Origin: JACKCP01 sp034007295
GTDB taxonomy: Bacteria > Desulfobacterota > Desulfobacteria > Desulfobacterales > JACKCP01
NCBI GenBank assembly: GCA_034007295.1
Contig: JAVERC010000052.1
Location: 1-21,739, forward strand
Length of the DNA stretch: 21,739 bases
Direction: 5' to 3'
Within the stretch, counting starts at the first letter, position 1. Every line of letters starts with the position of its first letter. The notes under the pieces are model-generated. The model saw nothing but the letters and a program-made list of their open reading frames with translations. It was not told where the DNA came from and ran no database searches. The position numbers were made by a program, and so were the translations under genes. Of the stretch, positions 7,384 through 14,148 are shown one piece after another.

Positions 7384-7395
7384 CACATTAATGTG
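7384..7395. promoter_or_regulatory. Perfect 12-bp palindrome CACATTAATGTG
   Basis: A fully self-complementary dodecamer in the glnK/nifH control region. It is followed seven bases later by TACAA-AA-TTGTA (7402-7413). It suggests a dimeric regulator site or an intrinsically bent segment; no family is assigned. Confidence 0.35.
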
Positions 7396-7641
7396 TTAAA
7401 GTACAAAATTGTATTAAAATGGCAATGAAATCCGTTTTTTATACAGCAATAAAAAGGTTGTGATAAATTTTATTTTATAACTATTTGTTATTAAAGTATT
7501 TTTCAGCAACGCATCGTTGAAAAATAAAGATACAAAAATGTATTTTAACGTGCTTTGTTTCCCATTTTTATGAATTTAGTGTTTAGGTGTCATAATTTGA
7601 AATTCCTTTAAAATCTACATGTTAAGTGGTTTTTGTTCCTA

Positions 7642-7657
7642 TGGCACACTCATTGCT
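7642..7657 (+). promoter_or_regulatory. Sigma-54 (-24/-12) promoter of the nif operon
   Basis: TGGCACACTCATTGCT is a near-perfect match to the TGGCAC-N5-TTGC consensus, with GG and GC ten bases apart. Predicted start near 7668 leaves a leader of about 26 bases to the nifH ATG at 7694. Confidence 0.92.
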
Positions 7658-7693
7658 TTATCTGGTTCAGAACCCACAAATTTGGAGAAAAAA

Positions 7694-8524
7694 ATGAGAA
7701 AGGTAGCTATTTACGGAAAAGGCGGTATCGGCAAATCAACTACAACACAGAATACTGTAGGTGGCCTTGTTGAAATGGGATTTAATGTAATGGTTGTTGG
7801 GTGCGATCCAAAGGCTGATTCAACAAGACTTCTTCTTGGAGGTCTTTCACAGAAATCGGTACTGGATACATTAAGGGAGGAAGGTGAAGATGTTGAACTT
7901 GATGATATCAGACTCAAGGGTTTTAAAACCTCGTGGTGTGTTGAATCCGGCGGTCCTGAGCCTGGCGTGGGGTGTGCCGGAAGGGGAATAATTACTTCCA
8001 TCAATATGCTCGAATCCCTTGGAGCCTATGAAGAAGAGCAGAACCTTGATTATGTTTTTTATGATGTACTGGGAGACGTTGTATGCGGTGGATTTGCAAT
8101 GCCTATCAGAGACGGCAAGGCAGAAGAAATTTATATAGTCTGCTCAGGTGAAATGATGGCCATGTATGCTGCAAACAATATCTGCAAAGGTATCTTAAAG
8201 TATGCAACGTCAGGAAAGGTAAGGCTTGGAGGTCTTATCTGCAACTCAAGAAATGTTGACAATGAAAAGGAGATGATAGAGGAGCTTGCCCGTAAAATAG
8301 GAACAAAAATGATTTATTTTGTTCCAAGGGACAATGATGTCCAGAGAGCTGAAATTCATAGAAAAACAGTTATAGAATGGAATCCTCAGGCCCCTCAGGC
8401 TGATCATTACAGAAACCTTGCCAATGCAATTGACAAAAATGACTTATTTGTAATTCCAAAACCTCTGGAAATTGAGGAACTTGAAAAACTGCTTCTTGAT
8501 TTCGGTCTGCTGCAGGTTGCCTGA
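7694..8524 (+). CDS. nifH: Nitrogenase iron protein NifH
   Basis: A 276-residue dinitrogenase reductase. The homodimer hydrolyses ATP to pass electrons to NifDK and is also needed for cofactor maturation. It has P-loop GKGGIGKSTT (8-17), VVGCDPKADSTR (35-45), 4Fe-4S cysteines Cys94 (GVGCAGRGI) and Cys131 (VLGDVVCGGFAMPIR), and Arg97 at the site ADP-ribosylated by DraT in some species. The true start is 7694, with TTTGGAG just upstream. An in-frame ATG at 7619 would lie before the sigma-54 promoter and is rejected. It is the first gene of the nif operon. A small hairpin overlaps its stop codon and may favour nifH mRNA over the distal genes. Confidence 0.98.
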   Translation: MRKVAIYGKGGIGKSTTTQNTVGGLVEMGFNVMVVGCDPKADSTRLLLGGLSQKSVLDTLREEGEDVELDDIRLKGFKTSWCVESGGPEPGVGCAGRGIITSINMLESLGAYEEEQNLDYVFYDVLGDVVCGGFAMPIRDGKAEEIYIVCSGEMMAMYAANNICKGILKYATSGKVRLGGLICNSRNVDNEKEMIEELARKIGTKMIYFVPRDNDVQRAEIHRKTVIEWNPQAPQADHYRNLANAIDKNDLFVIPKPLEIEELEKLLLDFGLLQVA

Positions 8525-8534
8525 TATCATCAGG
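8520..8534 (+). other. Hairpin over the nifH stop codon with T-rich tail
   Basis: CCTGAT-ATC-ATCAGG is a 6-bp stem with a three-base loop that includes the nifH TGA. It is followed by TTTTGATTTTT. The short stem suggests partial termination or protection of the nifH 3' end rather than full stop, since nifI1 and the rest follow in the same direction. Confidence 0.55.
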
Positions 8535-8580
8535 TTTTGATTTTTAATTATAATGTTCAAACAATAAAGGAGAAATCCAG

Positions 8581-8919
8581 ATGATAATGATAAAGGCCGT
8601 TGTAAGACCTGAAAAATCAAATGAAGTTATGAAATCACTTTTTGATGCAGGATACCCGGCAGTTACAAAGATAGATGTGGCTGGAAGGGGAAAGCAAAGG
8701 GGTCTGAAGTTTGGAGAGGTTGTTTATGACGAACTTCCAAAGGTACTTTTAATGGTTGTGGTTCCTGATCTGGACAAGGATTACGTTATAAAGTCAATAA
8801 TGACCTCTGCTAAAACAGGATCAAAAGGTTCCTTTGGAGACGGTAAGATTTTTGTGAGCGAAGTTGAGGAAGTTTACACAATCAGCTCAGGAGTAAAGGA
8901 AGGCGAGGAGGCAGCATGA
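8581..8919 (+). CDS. nifI1: PII-like nitrogenase regulator NifI1
   Basis: A 112-residue PII-family protein that works with NifI2 to inhibit nitrogenase directly when 2-oxoglutarate is low, as shown for methanogens. The opening IKAVVRPEK, the divergent T-loop GRGKQRGLKFGEVVYDELPK without the uridylylation tyrosine context of GlnB/GlnK, and the B-loop GSFGDGKIFV fit NifI1. Position between nifH and nifD is diagnostic. AAAGGAGA precedes the ATG. Its last codons overlap the nifI2 start by four bases (ATGA), so the two subunits are probably made in equal amounts. Confidence 0.93.
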   Translation: MIMIKAVVRPEKSNEVMKSLFDAGYPAVTKIDVAGRGKQRGLKFGEVVYDELPKVLLMVVVPDLDKDYVIKSIMTSAKTGSKGSFGDGKIFVSEVEEVYTISSGVKEGEEAA

Positions 8920-9317
8920 AAGAAGTAATAGCCGTAATAAGAGCAAACATGATCAACCAGACAAAAAATGCTCTTCTTGAAATGGGATTTCCTGCATTTA
9001 CTGCATGCAAGGCCCTTGGAAGGGGAAAAAGATCAGTGGATTTTCAGGTGATTCAGGCACTGGATAAAAACGGCTCACTTTCCGAAACCCCGGATCTTCT
9101 TCCTTCCATAAGTCAGGGGGGACGCCTTATTCCCAAAAGATATTTAAGCATAGTTGTACCTTCGGAAAGGGTTAAGGAGCTTGTTGATACAATAATCAAG
9201 GTGAACCGCACAAAGCAGCCCGGAGACGGAAAAATATTTGTGCTTCCGGTAAAAAATGTATTCAGGGTGAGAACCGGTGAAACCGGAGAGGCAGCTCTGG
9301 ATGAAATGGCTGTATAA
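8916..9317 (+). CDS. nifI2: PII-like nitrogenase regulator NifI2
   Basis: A 133-residue PII paralogue, partner of NifI1 in the complex that binds NifDK and blocks NifH access. It keeps the PII fold signatures (KEVIAVIRANM at the start, B-loop PGDGKIFVLPV, C-loop FRVRTGETGEAAL). The T-loop region is enlarged, with about twenty extra residues (roughly 50-72, Ser/Pro/Leu-rich) compared with GlnK; a longer T-loop is usual for NifI2. It is coupled to nifI1 by a 4-bp overlap and lies 12 bp before nifD, whose strong ribosome-binding site sits in the gap. Confidence 0.93.
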   Translation: MKEVIAVIRANMINQTKNALLEMGFPAFTACKALGRGKRSVDFQVIQALDKNGSLSETPDLLPSISQGGRLIPKRYLSIVVPSERVKELVDTIIKVNRTKQPGDGKIFVLPVKNVFRVRTGETGEAALDEMAV

Positions 9318-9329
9318 TCAGGAGGTTTT

Positions 9330-10955
9330 ATGAGTGAAATAATGACCGGGCCAGAAGTTAATCTTGAGTCCTGGGTAGACAATATAATTTCAAAGTATCC
9401 GCCTAAAGTTGCCAAAAAACGACGCAGACACATGGTTGTAAGAGAAGAGGGCGAGGCAGGCTGTTCACAGACAATTGAAGCAAACACAAGAACCGTACCC
9501 GGAATCATAAGCCAGAGAGGATGCTGTTATGCCGGGTGCAAGGGTGTTGTAATCGGTCCCATCGGAGATATGGTTCACATTACCCACGGTCCTGTCGGAT
9601 GCGGATACTATTCATGGCTTACAAGAAGAAACATGTACAAGGCAAGGGATGACAAGAAAAACTATATGTCATACTGCTTTACAACAGACATGCAGGATCA
9701 TGACGTTATTTTCGGAGGTGAGAAAAAACTTGCACAGGCAATAAGGGAGGCTGCACAAATTTTCAAACCTGCTGCAATCTCTGTTCATGCAACCTGTCCT
9801 GTGGGACTGATCGGTGATGATATCCATCAGGTCGCAAAGGATATGGAAAAGGAAACCGGAATTCCTGTAATGGCTTTCAGCTGTGAAGGCTACAAAGGTG
9901 TCAGCCAGTCAGCGGGTCATCATATTGCAAACAACAAGCTTTTTACTTCAGCTGTTGGAAAGGTTGATGAGCCTCAGCCTGAATTTACAATAAATATTCT
10001 TGGTGAATACAATATAGGGGGCGATGCCTGGGAAATTGAAAGGGTATTTGAAAAGTGCAAAATCAAGGTACTTTCAACCTTTTCAGGAAATATGTCCTAT
10101 TTTGAAATGGAAAAGTCACACAATGCAAAGTTCAATCTTGTAATGTGCCATAGATCCATAAACTATCTCGCTGAAATGATGGAGAAAAAATACGGGATTC
10201 CATGGGCAAAGGTAAACTTTATCGGGCCTGAATCCATGGCAAAAAGCATGAGAAAAGTTGCAGCTTTTTTCAACAATGATGAGCTTACAAAGAGAATTGA
10301 AGCAGTTATTGAAGAAGAGGTTGAAAATGCAAAAAAGGGAATAGAACCTTATCTGAAAGGGCTTGAAGGAAAAAGAGTAATGCTTTTTGTGGGCGGTTCA
10401 AGGGCTCACCATTATCAGTCTGTTTTCAGAGAGCTTGGAATGGAACCTGTTGTTGCAGGTTATGAATTTGCACACAGGGATGACTATGAAGGAAGACATG
10501 TAATCCCCACAATAAAAGTTGATGCAGACAGTAAGAACATAGAAGAATTAAAGGTTGAGGCCGACCCCGAAAGATATATGCCTGCAATTGACGAGGAATA
10601 CAGAAAGAGGCTGGAAGAGGAGGGCGTTTTGTCAAATTATGACGGAATGTGGGCTGATATGGGAGGCGGAACTCTCATAATAGACGATATCAGCCATGTT
10701 GAACTTGAAAGGCTTATTCTTGATTTCAAGCCTGACCTGGTGTGTTCGGGAATCAAGGATAAATATGTGATTGAAAAATTCGGGGTTCCAAGCAAGCAGC
10801 TTCATAATTACGATTATTCAGGGCCTTATGCAGGCTTTAGGGGAGCGGTTAATTTTGCAAGGGATATAGACATGCTGATAAACAATCCTGCGTGGAAACT
10901 TGCAAGAACTCCTTGGAAAGACAGGCCTTTTCTCAATGCTTCGCTTAACAGCTGA
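9330..10955 (+). CDS. nifD: Nitrogenase MoFe protein alpha chain NifD
   Basis: A 541-residue catalytic subunit carrying FeMo-co, site of N2 reduction. P-cluster ligands are Cys65 (RGCCYAG), Cys91 (GPVGCGYYS) and Cys156 (HATCPVGLIGDD). FeMo-co ligands are Cys273 (VMCHRSINYL) and His492 (QLHNYDYSGPYAGF). The substrate-gating pair Gln193/His197 is in GVSQSAGHH. Compared with Azotobacter NifD it has an extra acidic segment around 383-435, as in the C. pasteurianum-like lineage. Presence of all ligands indicates a working Mo-nitrogenase rather than Anf/Vnf, and no anfG/vnfG follows. The ATG has AGGAGG with ideal spacing. Confidence 0.98.
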   Translation: MSEIMTGPEVNLESWVDNIISKYPPKVAKKRRRHMVVREEGEAGCSQTIEANTRTVPGIISQRGCCYAGCKGVVIGPIGDMVHITHGPVGCGYYSWLTRRNMYKARDDKKNYMSYCFTTDMQDHDVIFGGEKKLAQAIREAAQIFKPAAISVHATCPVGLIGDDIHQVAKDMEKETGIPVMAFSCEGYKGVSQSAGHHIANNKLFTSAVGKVDEPQPEFTINILGEYNIGGDAWEIERVFEKCKIKVLSTFSGNMSYFEMEKSHNAKFNLVMCHRSINYLAEMMEKKYGIPWAKVNFIGPESMAKSMRKVAAFFNNDELTKRIEAVIEEEVENAKKGIEPYLKGLEGKRVMLFVGGSRAHHYQSVFRELGMEPVVAGYEFAHRDDYEGRHVIPTIKVDADSKNIEELKVEADPERYMPAIDEEYRKRLEEEGVLSNYDGMWADMGGGTLIIDDISHVELERLILDFKPDLVCSGIKDKYVIEKFGVPSKQLHNYDYSGPYAGFRGAVNFARDIDMLINNPAWKLARTPWKDRPFLNASLNS

Positions 10956-10981
10956 ATGAATACCAATGAGGGAGAATTAAA

Positions 10982-12364
10982 ATGCTACACCATACACCGG
11001 ACGAAATATCAGAAAGACATGCCTTGAAAATCAATCCTGCCAAGACATGTCAGCCAATAGGAGCAATGTATGCAGCTCTTGGAATTCACGGATGTCTTCC
11101 CCACAGCCACGGAAGTCAGGGATGCTGCTCCTATCACAGAAGTCATCTTACAAGGCATTACAAAGAACCTGTAATGGCCTCTACAAGCTCTTTTACCGAA
11201 GGTGCTTCGGTATTTGGAGGTGGACCTAACTTAAGGCAGTCACTTAAAACAATTTTTCAGGTTTATGAGCCAGATATTGTTGCAGTCCATACAACCTGTC
11301 TTTCAGAAACAATAGGAGACGATCTTCCTTCAATAATTAAAGGTGCTGTTGAAGACAAAACAGTGCCTGAGGGAAAGCATGTGATTTACTGCAATACACC
11401 AAGTTATGTTGGTTCGCATGTAACAGGATATTCCAACATGGCTGCAGGAATAGTTAAATGTCTTTGTGAAAAGGATGAAACCGAGTCTAAAAGAATTAAT
11501 GTTATTCCAGGATTTACAGACCCATCTGACATGAGAAAGATAAAGGGAATGTTAAAGGAAATGAAGGCAGATTTTATAATGTTTCCTGATACTTCCGGAG
11601 TGCTTGATACTCCCCAGACTGCAGAGTATAAAATGTATCCTGACGGAGGGGCGAAAATAAGCGACATAATGCGTGCAGGCGGATCAAGTCTCAGTCTGTG
11701 CCTTGGGAGATGGTCTTCTGAAGCTGCTGGTGTTGAGCTTGAAAAAAAATGCTCAGTACCGTTTAAGGTTTTAGATCTTCCAATAGGGGTGCTTGCAACC
11801 GACAGGTTTGTTGAGGCTGTTTCCCAGGAAATGGGGCTTCCGGTTCCAAAATCAATAAGGGATGAACGCGGAAAACTTGTTGATATGCTAACAGATTATC
11901 AGCAGTATCTTTACAAAAAGAAAGTGGCGATTTTCGGAGATCCTGACACGGTTATTCCAATGACAGAGTTCCTTTTAAGTGCTGGAATGATGCCAAAGCA
12001 CATAATTACAGGAACTCCTGGCAAGGCCTTTGACAAAAGAATAGATGCTCTGATGAAGGAACACGGACATGATTATGAATACAACTGCTCAAACTCTGCT
12101 GATCTTTTTTATCTTCATCAGCTCATTAAAAAGGAGCCTGTTGATCTTCTCATTGGAAACACCTACGGCAAATACATTGCGGCAGAGGAAAACATTCCCT
12201 TTGTAAGATTCGGGTTCCCGATTCTTGACAGGGTAGGGCACTCCCATTTTCCAAAGGCAGGATACATGGGAGGAATGCACTTTATTTCAGGAGTGATAAA
12301 TACCCTTCTTGATAAAATGGACAGGGATACCCCTGAAGATATGACAATGGAACTTGTTGCGTAA
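10982..12364 (+). CDS. nifK: Nitrogenase MoFe protein beta chain NifK
   Basis: A 460-residue partner of NifD that shares the P-cluster. P-cluster cysteines are Cys23 (AKTCQPIGA), Cys48 (HGSQGCCSYHRS) and Cys106 (HTTCLSETIGDD). The first P-cluster cysteine lies only 23 residues from the start, so the roughly 50-residue N-terminal extension of Azotobacter-type NifK is missing. This matches the C. pasteurianum form and complements the insertion in NifD. GGGAG precedes the ATG. It is 26 bp after nifD and in the same operon. Confidence 0.98.
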   Translation: MLHHTPDEISERHALKINPAKTCQPIGAMYAALGIHGCLPHSHGSQGCCSYHRSHLTRHYKEPVMASTSSFTEGASVFGGGPNLRQSLKTIFQVYEPDIVAVHTTCLSETIGDDLPSIIKGAVEDKTVPEGKHVIYCNTPSYVGSHVTGYSNMAAGIVKCLCEKDETESKRINVIPGFTDPSDMRKIKGMLKEMKADFIMFPDTSGVLDTPQTAEYKMYPDGGAKISDIMRAGGSSLSLCLGRWSSEAAGVELEKKCSVPFKVLDLPIGVLATDRFVEAVSQEMGLPVPKSIRDERGKLVDMLTDYQQYLYKKKVAIFGDPDTVIPMTEFLLSAGMMPKHIITGTPGKAFDKRIDALMKEHGHDYEYNCSNSADLFYLHQLIKKEPVDLLIGNTYGKYIAAEENIPFVRFGFPILDRVGHSHFPKAGYMGGMHFISGVINTLLDKMDRDTPEDMTMELVA

Positions 12365-12379
12365 AAACCGGAGGATAGG

Positions 12380-12685
12380 ATGAAAAAACCAAAACATCAT
12401 ATATTTGTGTGTAAAAGTTTCAGAGGTGAAGAAGTAAAAGGGCTTTGTGCAAAACAAAGCCAGGGGGATTTTCTTTCATACATTGATTATGAGATTTCCG
12501 ACAGGGGGCTTGATGCAATGGTTACGGCTTCAGGATGTCTTAAAATGTGTGAAAAAGGGCCTGTAATGGTTGTCTATCCAAAGAACTGGTGGTTTGGAAA
12601 TGTGAAAACAAAAGAAGATATTGATGAGATTCTCGATGCTCTTGAAGAGGAAAGACCGGCGGAATCTTTCTTGATTCAGGATTAA
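12380..12685 (+). CDS. Thioredoxin-fold [2Fe-2S] ferredoxin (C. pasteurianum 2FeFd type)
   Basis: A 101-residue electron carrier of the thioredoxin-like ferredoxin family. The opening KKPKHHIFVC closely resembles my recollection of the C. pasteurianum [2Fe-2S] ferredoxin, which is known to interact with the MoFe protein. Four cysteines fit the cluster: Cys11, Cys23, Cys53 and Cys57 (GCLKMCEKGPVMVVYP). The non-ligand Cys14 of the clostridial protein is Phe here. It lies 15 bp after nifK with GGAGG near its ATG, so it is co-expressed with the nitrogenase. A role as electron donor or in P-cluster/FeMo-co redox steps is inferred. Confidence 0.9.
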   Translation: MKKPKHHIFVCKSFRGEEVKGLCAKQSQGDFLSYIDYEISDRGLDAMVTASGCLKMCEKGPVMVVYPKNWWFGNVKTKEDIDEILDALEEERPAESFLIQD

Positions 12686-12695
12686 AATATTTTGC

Positions 12696-12738
12696 GGATT
12701 TCCCGCTTGCACAATCCTGGCAGTGCAGTGGGAAATCC
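12696..12738 (+). other. Compound intercistronic hairpin before nifE
   Basis: A perfect 9-bp outer stem (GGATTTCCC at 12696-12704, GGGAAATCC at 12730-12738) encloses an inner 5-bp stem (TGCAC at 12708-12712, GTGCA at 12723-12727). No T-run follows. It occupies the 77-bp gap between the ferredoxin and nifE, just ahead of the nifE ribosome-binding site. Candidate attenuator or RNA-processing element. Confidence 0.75.
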
Positions 12739-12762
12739 CTTTGGAAAAAGGGGGGAAAAGTT

Positions 12763-14148
12763 ATGACCCTTGGCATACTTAAAGATAGAAAAGATCAGGT
12801 TGTAGAAAGAATAAACGGAAATGAAACTGTTTCATGCAGCAAAGAAAGTCTTGCAGGAGCTGTAAGTCAGAGGGCATGTGTTTTCTGCGGTTCAAGGGTT
12901 GTTCTTTATCCGATTGCGGATGCACTTCATCTGATTCACGGACCCATAGGCTGTGCTGCATACACCTGGGATATAAGAGGAGCATTGTCAAGCGGACCTG
13001 AACTTCACAGGCTGAGTTTTTCCACTGACTTAAGGGAAAGAGACATAATTTTCGGAGGTGAGAAAAAACTTGAAGCAGCACTTGATGAGCTTATTACAAG
13101 ACACAATCCAAAGGCAGCCTTTGTTTATTCAACATGCATAGTCGGAATAATCGGAGATGATCTTGGTGCTGTGTGCAGAAAAATGACAGAACTTAAAAAA
13201 ATCCCTGTAATTCCTGTTCAGTCGGAAGGATTTAAAGGAAGCAAAAGGGAAGGATATTTTGCTGCCTGCAAAGCCATGTTTACCCTTGTTGGAACAAAGG
13301 AACCGGAAAATATATCTCCTGTATCAGTAAATATTTTAGGCGATTTCAACCTTGCCGGAGAAATCTGGATAATAAGGGATTATCTAAAGAAAATGGGAGT
13401 TGAAGTTGTTGCAAACATAACAGGTGACGGAAGGGTTGACGACATCAGAAGGTGTCATGGTGCAGCACTCAATCTTGTTCAGTGCTCCGGTGCAACCCTT
13501 GATCTTGCAAAAATGATGAAGGAAAAATTTAACATACCTTTTTTAAGGGTTTCATACCTTGGAATCGAAGATATGGCTGAGTCTCTTTATATTGTTGCAG
13601 ACCATTTTTCCCATATTGACAAGGATATTGAAGAAAAAACAAGGCAGCTTGTAAAAACCGAGCTTGAGCAGATCATGCCTGAAATCAGGAAAATCAGGGA
13701 AGAACTTAACGGAAAAAAAGCTGCAATCTATGTTGGAGGTGCATTCAAGGCTTTTTCACTTGTAAAGGCTTTCAGAAGAATAGGGATGAGTGTTGTACTT
13801 GTGGGTTCCCAGACAGGAACTGATGAGGATTACAGGGAGCTTGCAAAGATAACTGATCCCGGAACTGTGATTGTGGATGATTCAAACCCACGTGAACTTT
13901 CTGATTTTATTGTGGAAAAAGGTGTTGACGTGTTTGTGGGCGGAGTAAAGGAAAGACCCATTGCATACAAGCTTGGAGTTGCGTTCTGCGATCACAACCA
14001 TGAAAGAAAAATAGCTCTGGAAGGTTTTACAGGTATGTTAAATTTTGCAAAGGAAATTCATAATTCAGTTACAAGTCCTGTGTGGAAATTTCACCCTGCA
14101 AGGCTTTCAAGGGTAGAAGAAAAAAGTTCGGAGGTGTGCTGTGGCTGA
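12763..14148 (+). CDS. nifE: FeMo-cofactor scaffold protein NifE
   Basis: A 461-residue NifD paralogue. With NifN it forms the scaffold on which the NifB product matures to FeMo-co. NifD-like cluster cysteines remain at Cys39 (RACVFCG), Cys64 (GPIGCAAYTWD) and Cys125 (YSTCIVGIIGDD). The FeMo-co histidine region is replaced by CDHNHERK, as expected for NifE. The start is preceded by a purine-rich GGGGGAAAAG. Its 3' end overlaps nifN by eight bases, so the two are translationally coupled. There is no NifX or ferredoxin between E and N. Confidence 0.96.
   Translation: MTLGILKDRKDQVVERINGNETVSCSKESLAGAVSQRACVFCGSRVVLYPIADALHLIHGPIGCAAYTWDIRGALSSGPELHRLSFSTDLRERDIIFGGEKKLEAALDELITRHNPKAAFVYSTCIVGIIGDDLGAVCRKMTELKKIPVIPVQSEGFKGSKREGYFAACKAMFTLVGTKEPENISPVSVNILGDFNLAGEIWIIRDYLKKMGVEVVANITGDGRVDDIRRCHGAALNLVQCSGATLDLAKMMKEKFNIPFLRVSYLGIEDMAESLYIVADHFSHIDKDIEEKTRQLVKTELEQIMPEIRKIREELNGKKAAIYVGGAFKAFSLVKAFRRIGMSVVLVGSQTGTDEDYRELAKITDPGTVIVDDSNPRELSDFIVEKGVDVFVGGVKERPIAYKLGVAFCDHNHERKIALEGFTGMLNFAKEIHNSVTSPVWKFHPARLSRVEEKSSEVCCG

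Larger units (their letters stand above)
7177..7693. promoter_or_regulatory. Divergent nitrogen-control region between glnK and nifH
   Basis: These 517 bp separate the divergent glnK and nifH operons and hold no credible gene. An apparent frame opening at 7619 begins upstream of the nifH promoter and is just an extension of nifH. The region has a sigma-54 promoter on each side. Between them is very AT-rich DNA with eight ATAAC/GTTAT pentamers (ATAAC at 7271, 7347, 7477; GTTAT at 7291, 7310, 7338, 7366, 7487), a 12-bp perfect palindrome at 7384-7395, and inverted repeats at 7402-7413 and 7530-7543. I checked every TGT from 7243 to the nifH promoter for a partner ACA ten bases on, and found no canonical NifA upstream site. 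The activator is therefore unidentified. Confidence 0.8.

Noticed and set aside
7243..7641. NifA upstream activator sequence TGT-N10-ACA
   Set aside because: Each TGT in this stretch was checked and none has ACA ten bases downstream, so no canonical site is claimed.
7261..7642. CRISPR-like or tandem repeat array in the AT-rich control region
   Set aside because: The repeated units are only 5-7 bp, unevenly spaced and in both orientations, which fits operator half-sites rather than a CRISPR array.
7619..7693. In-frame upstream extension of nifH (start at 7619)
   Set aside because: It begins before the sigma-54 promoter at 7642-7657 and has no ribosome-binding site. NifH proteins start at the MRKVAIYGKGG-type sequence, which here begins at 7694 with GGAG upstream.
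9113..9508. Minus-strand open frame across nifI2 and nifD
   Set aside because: Shadow of two well-defined genes; composition matches an antisense reading only.
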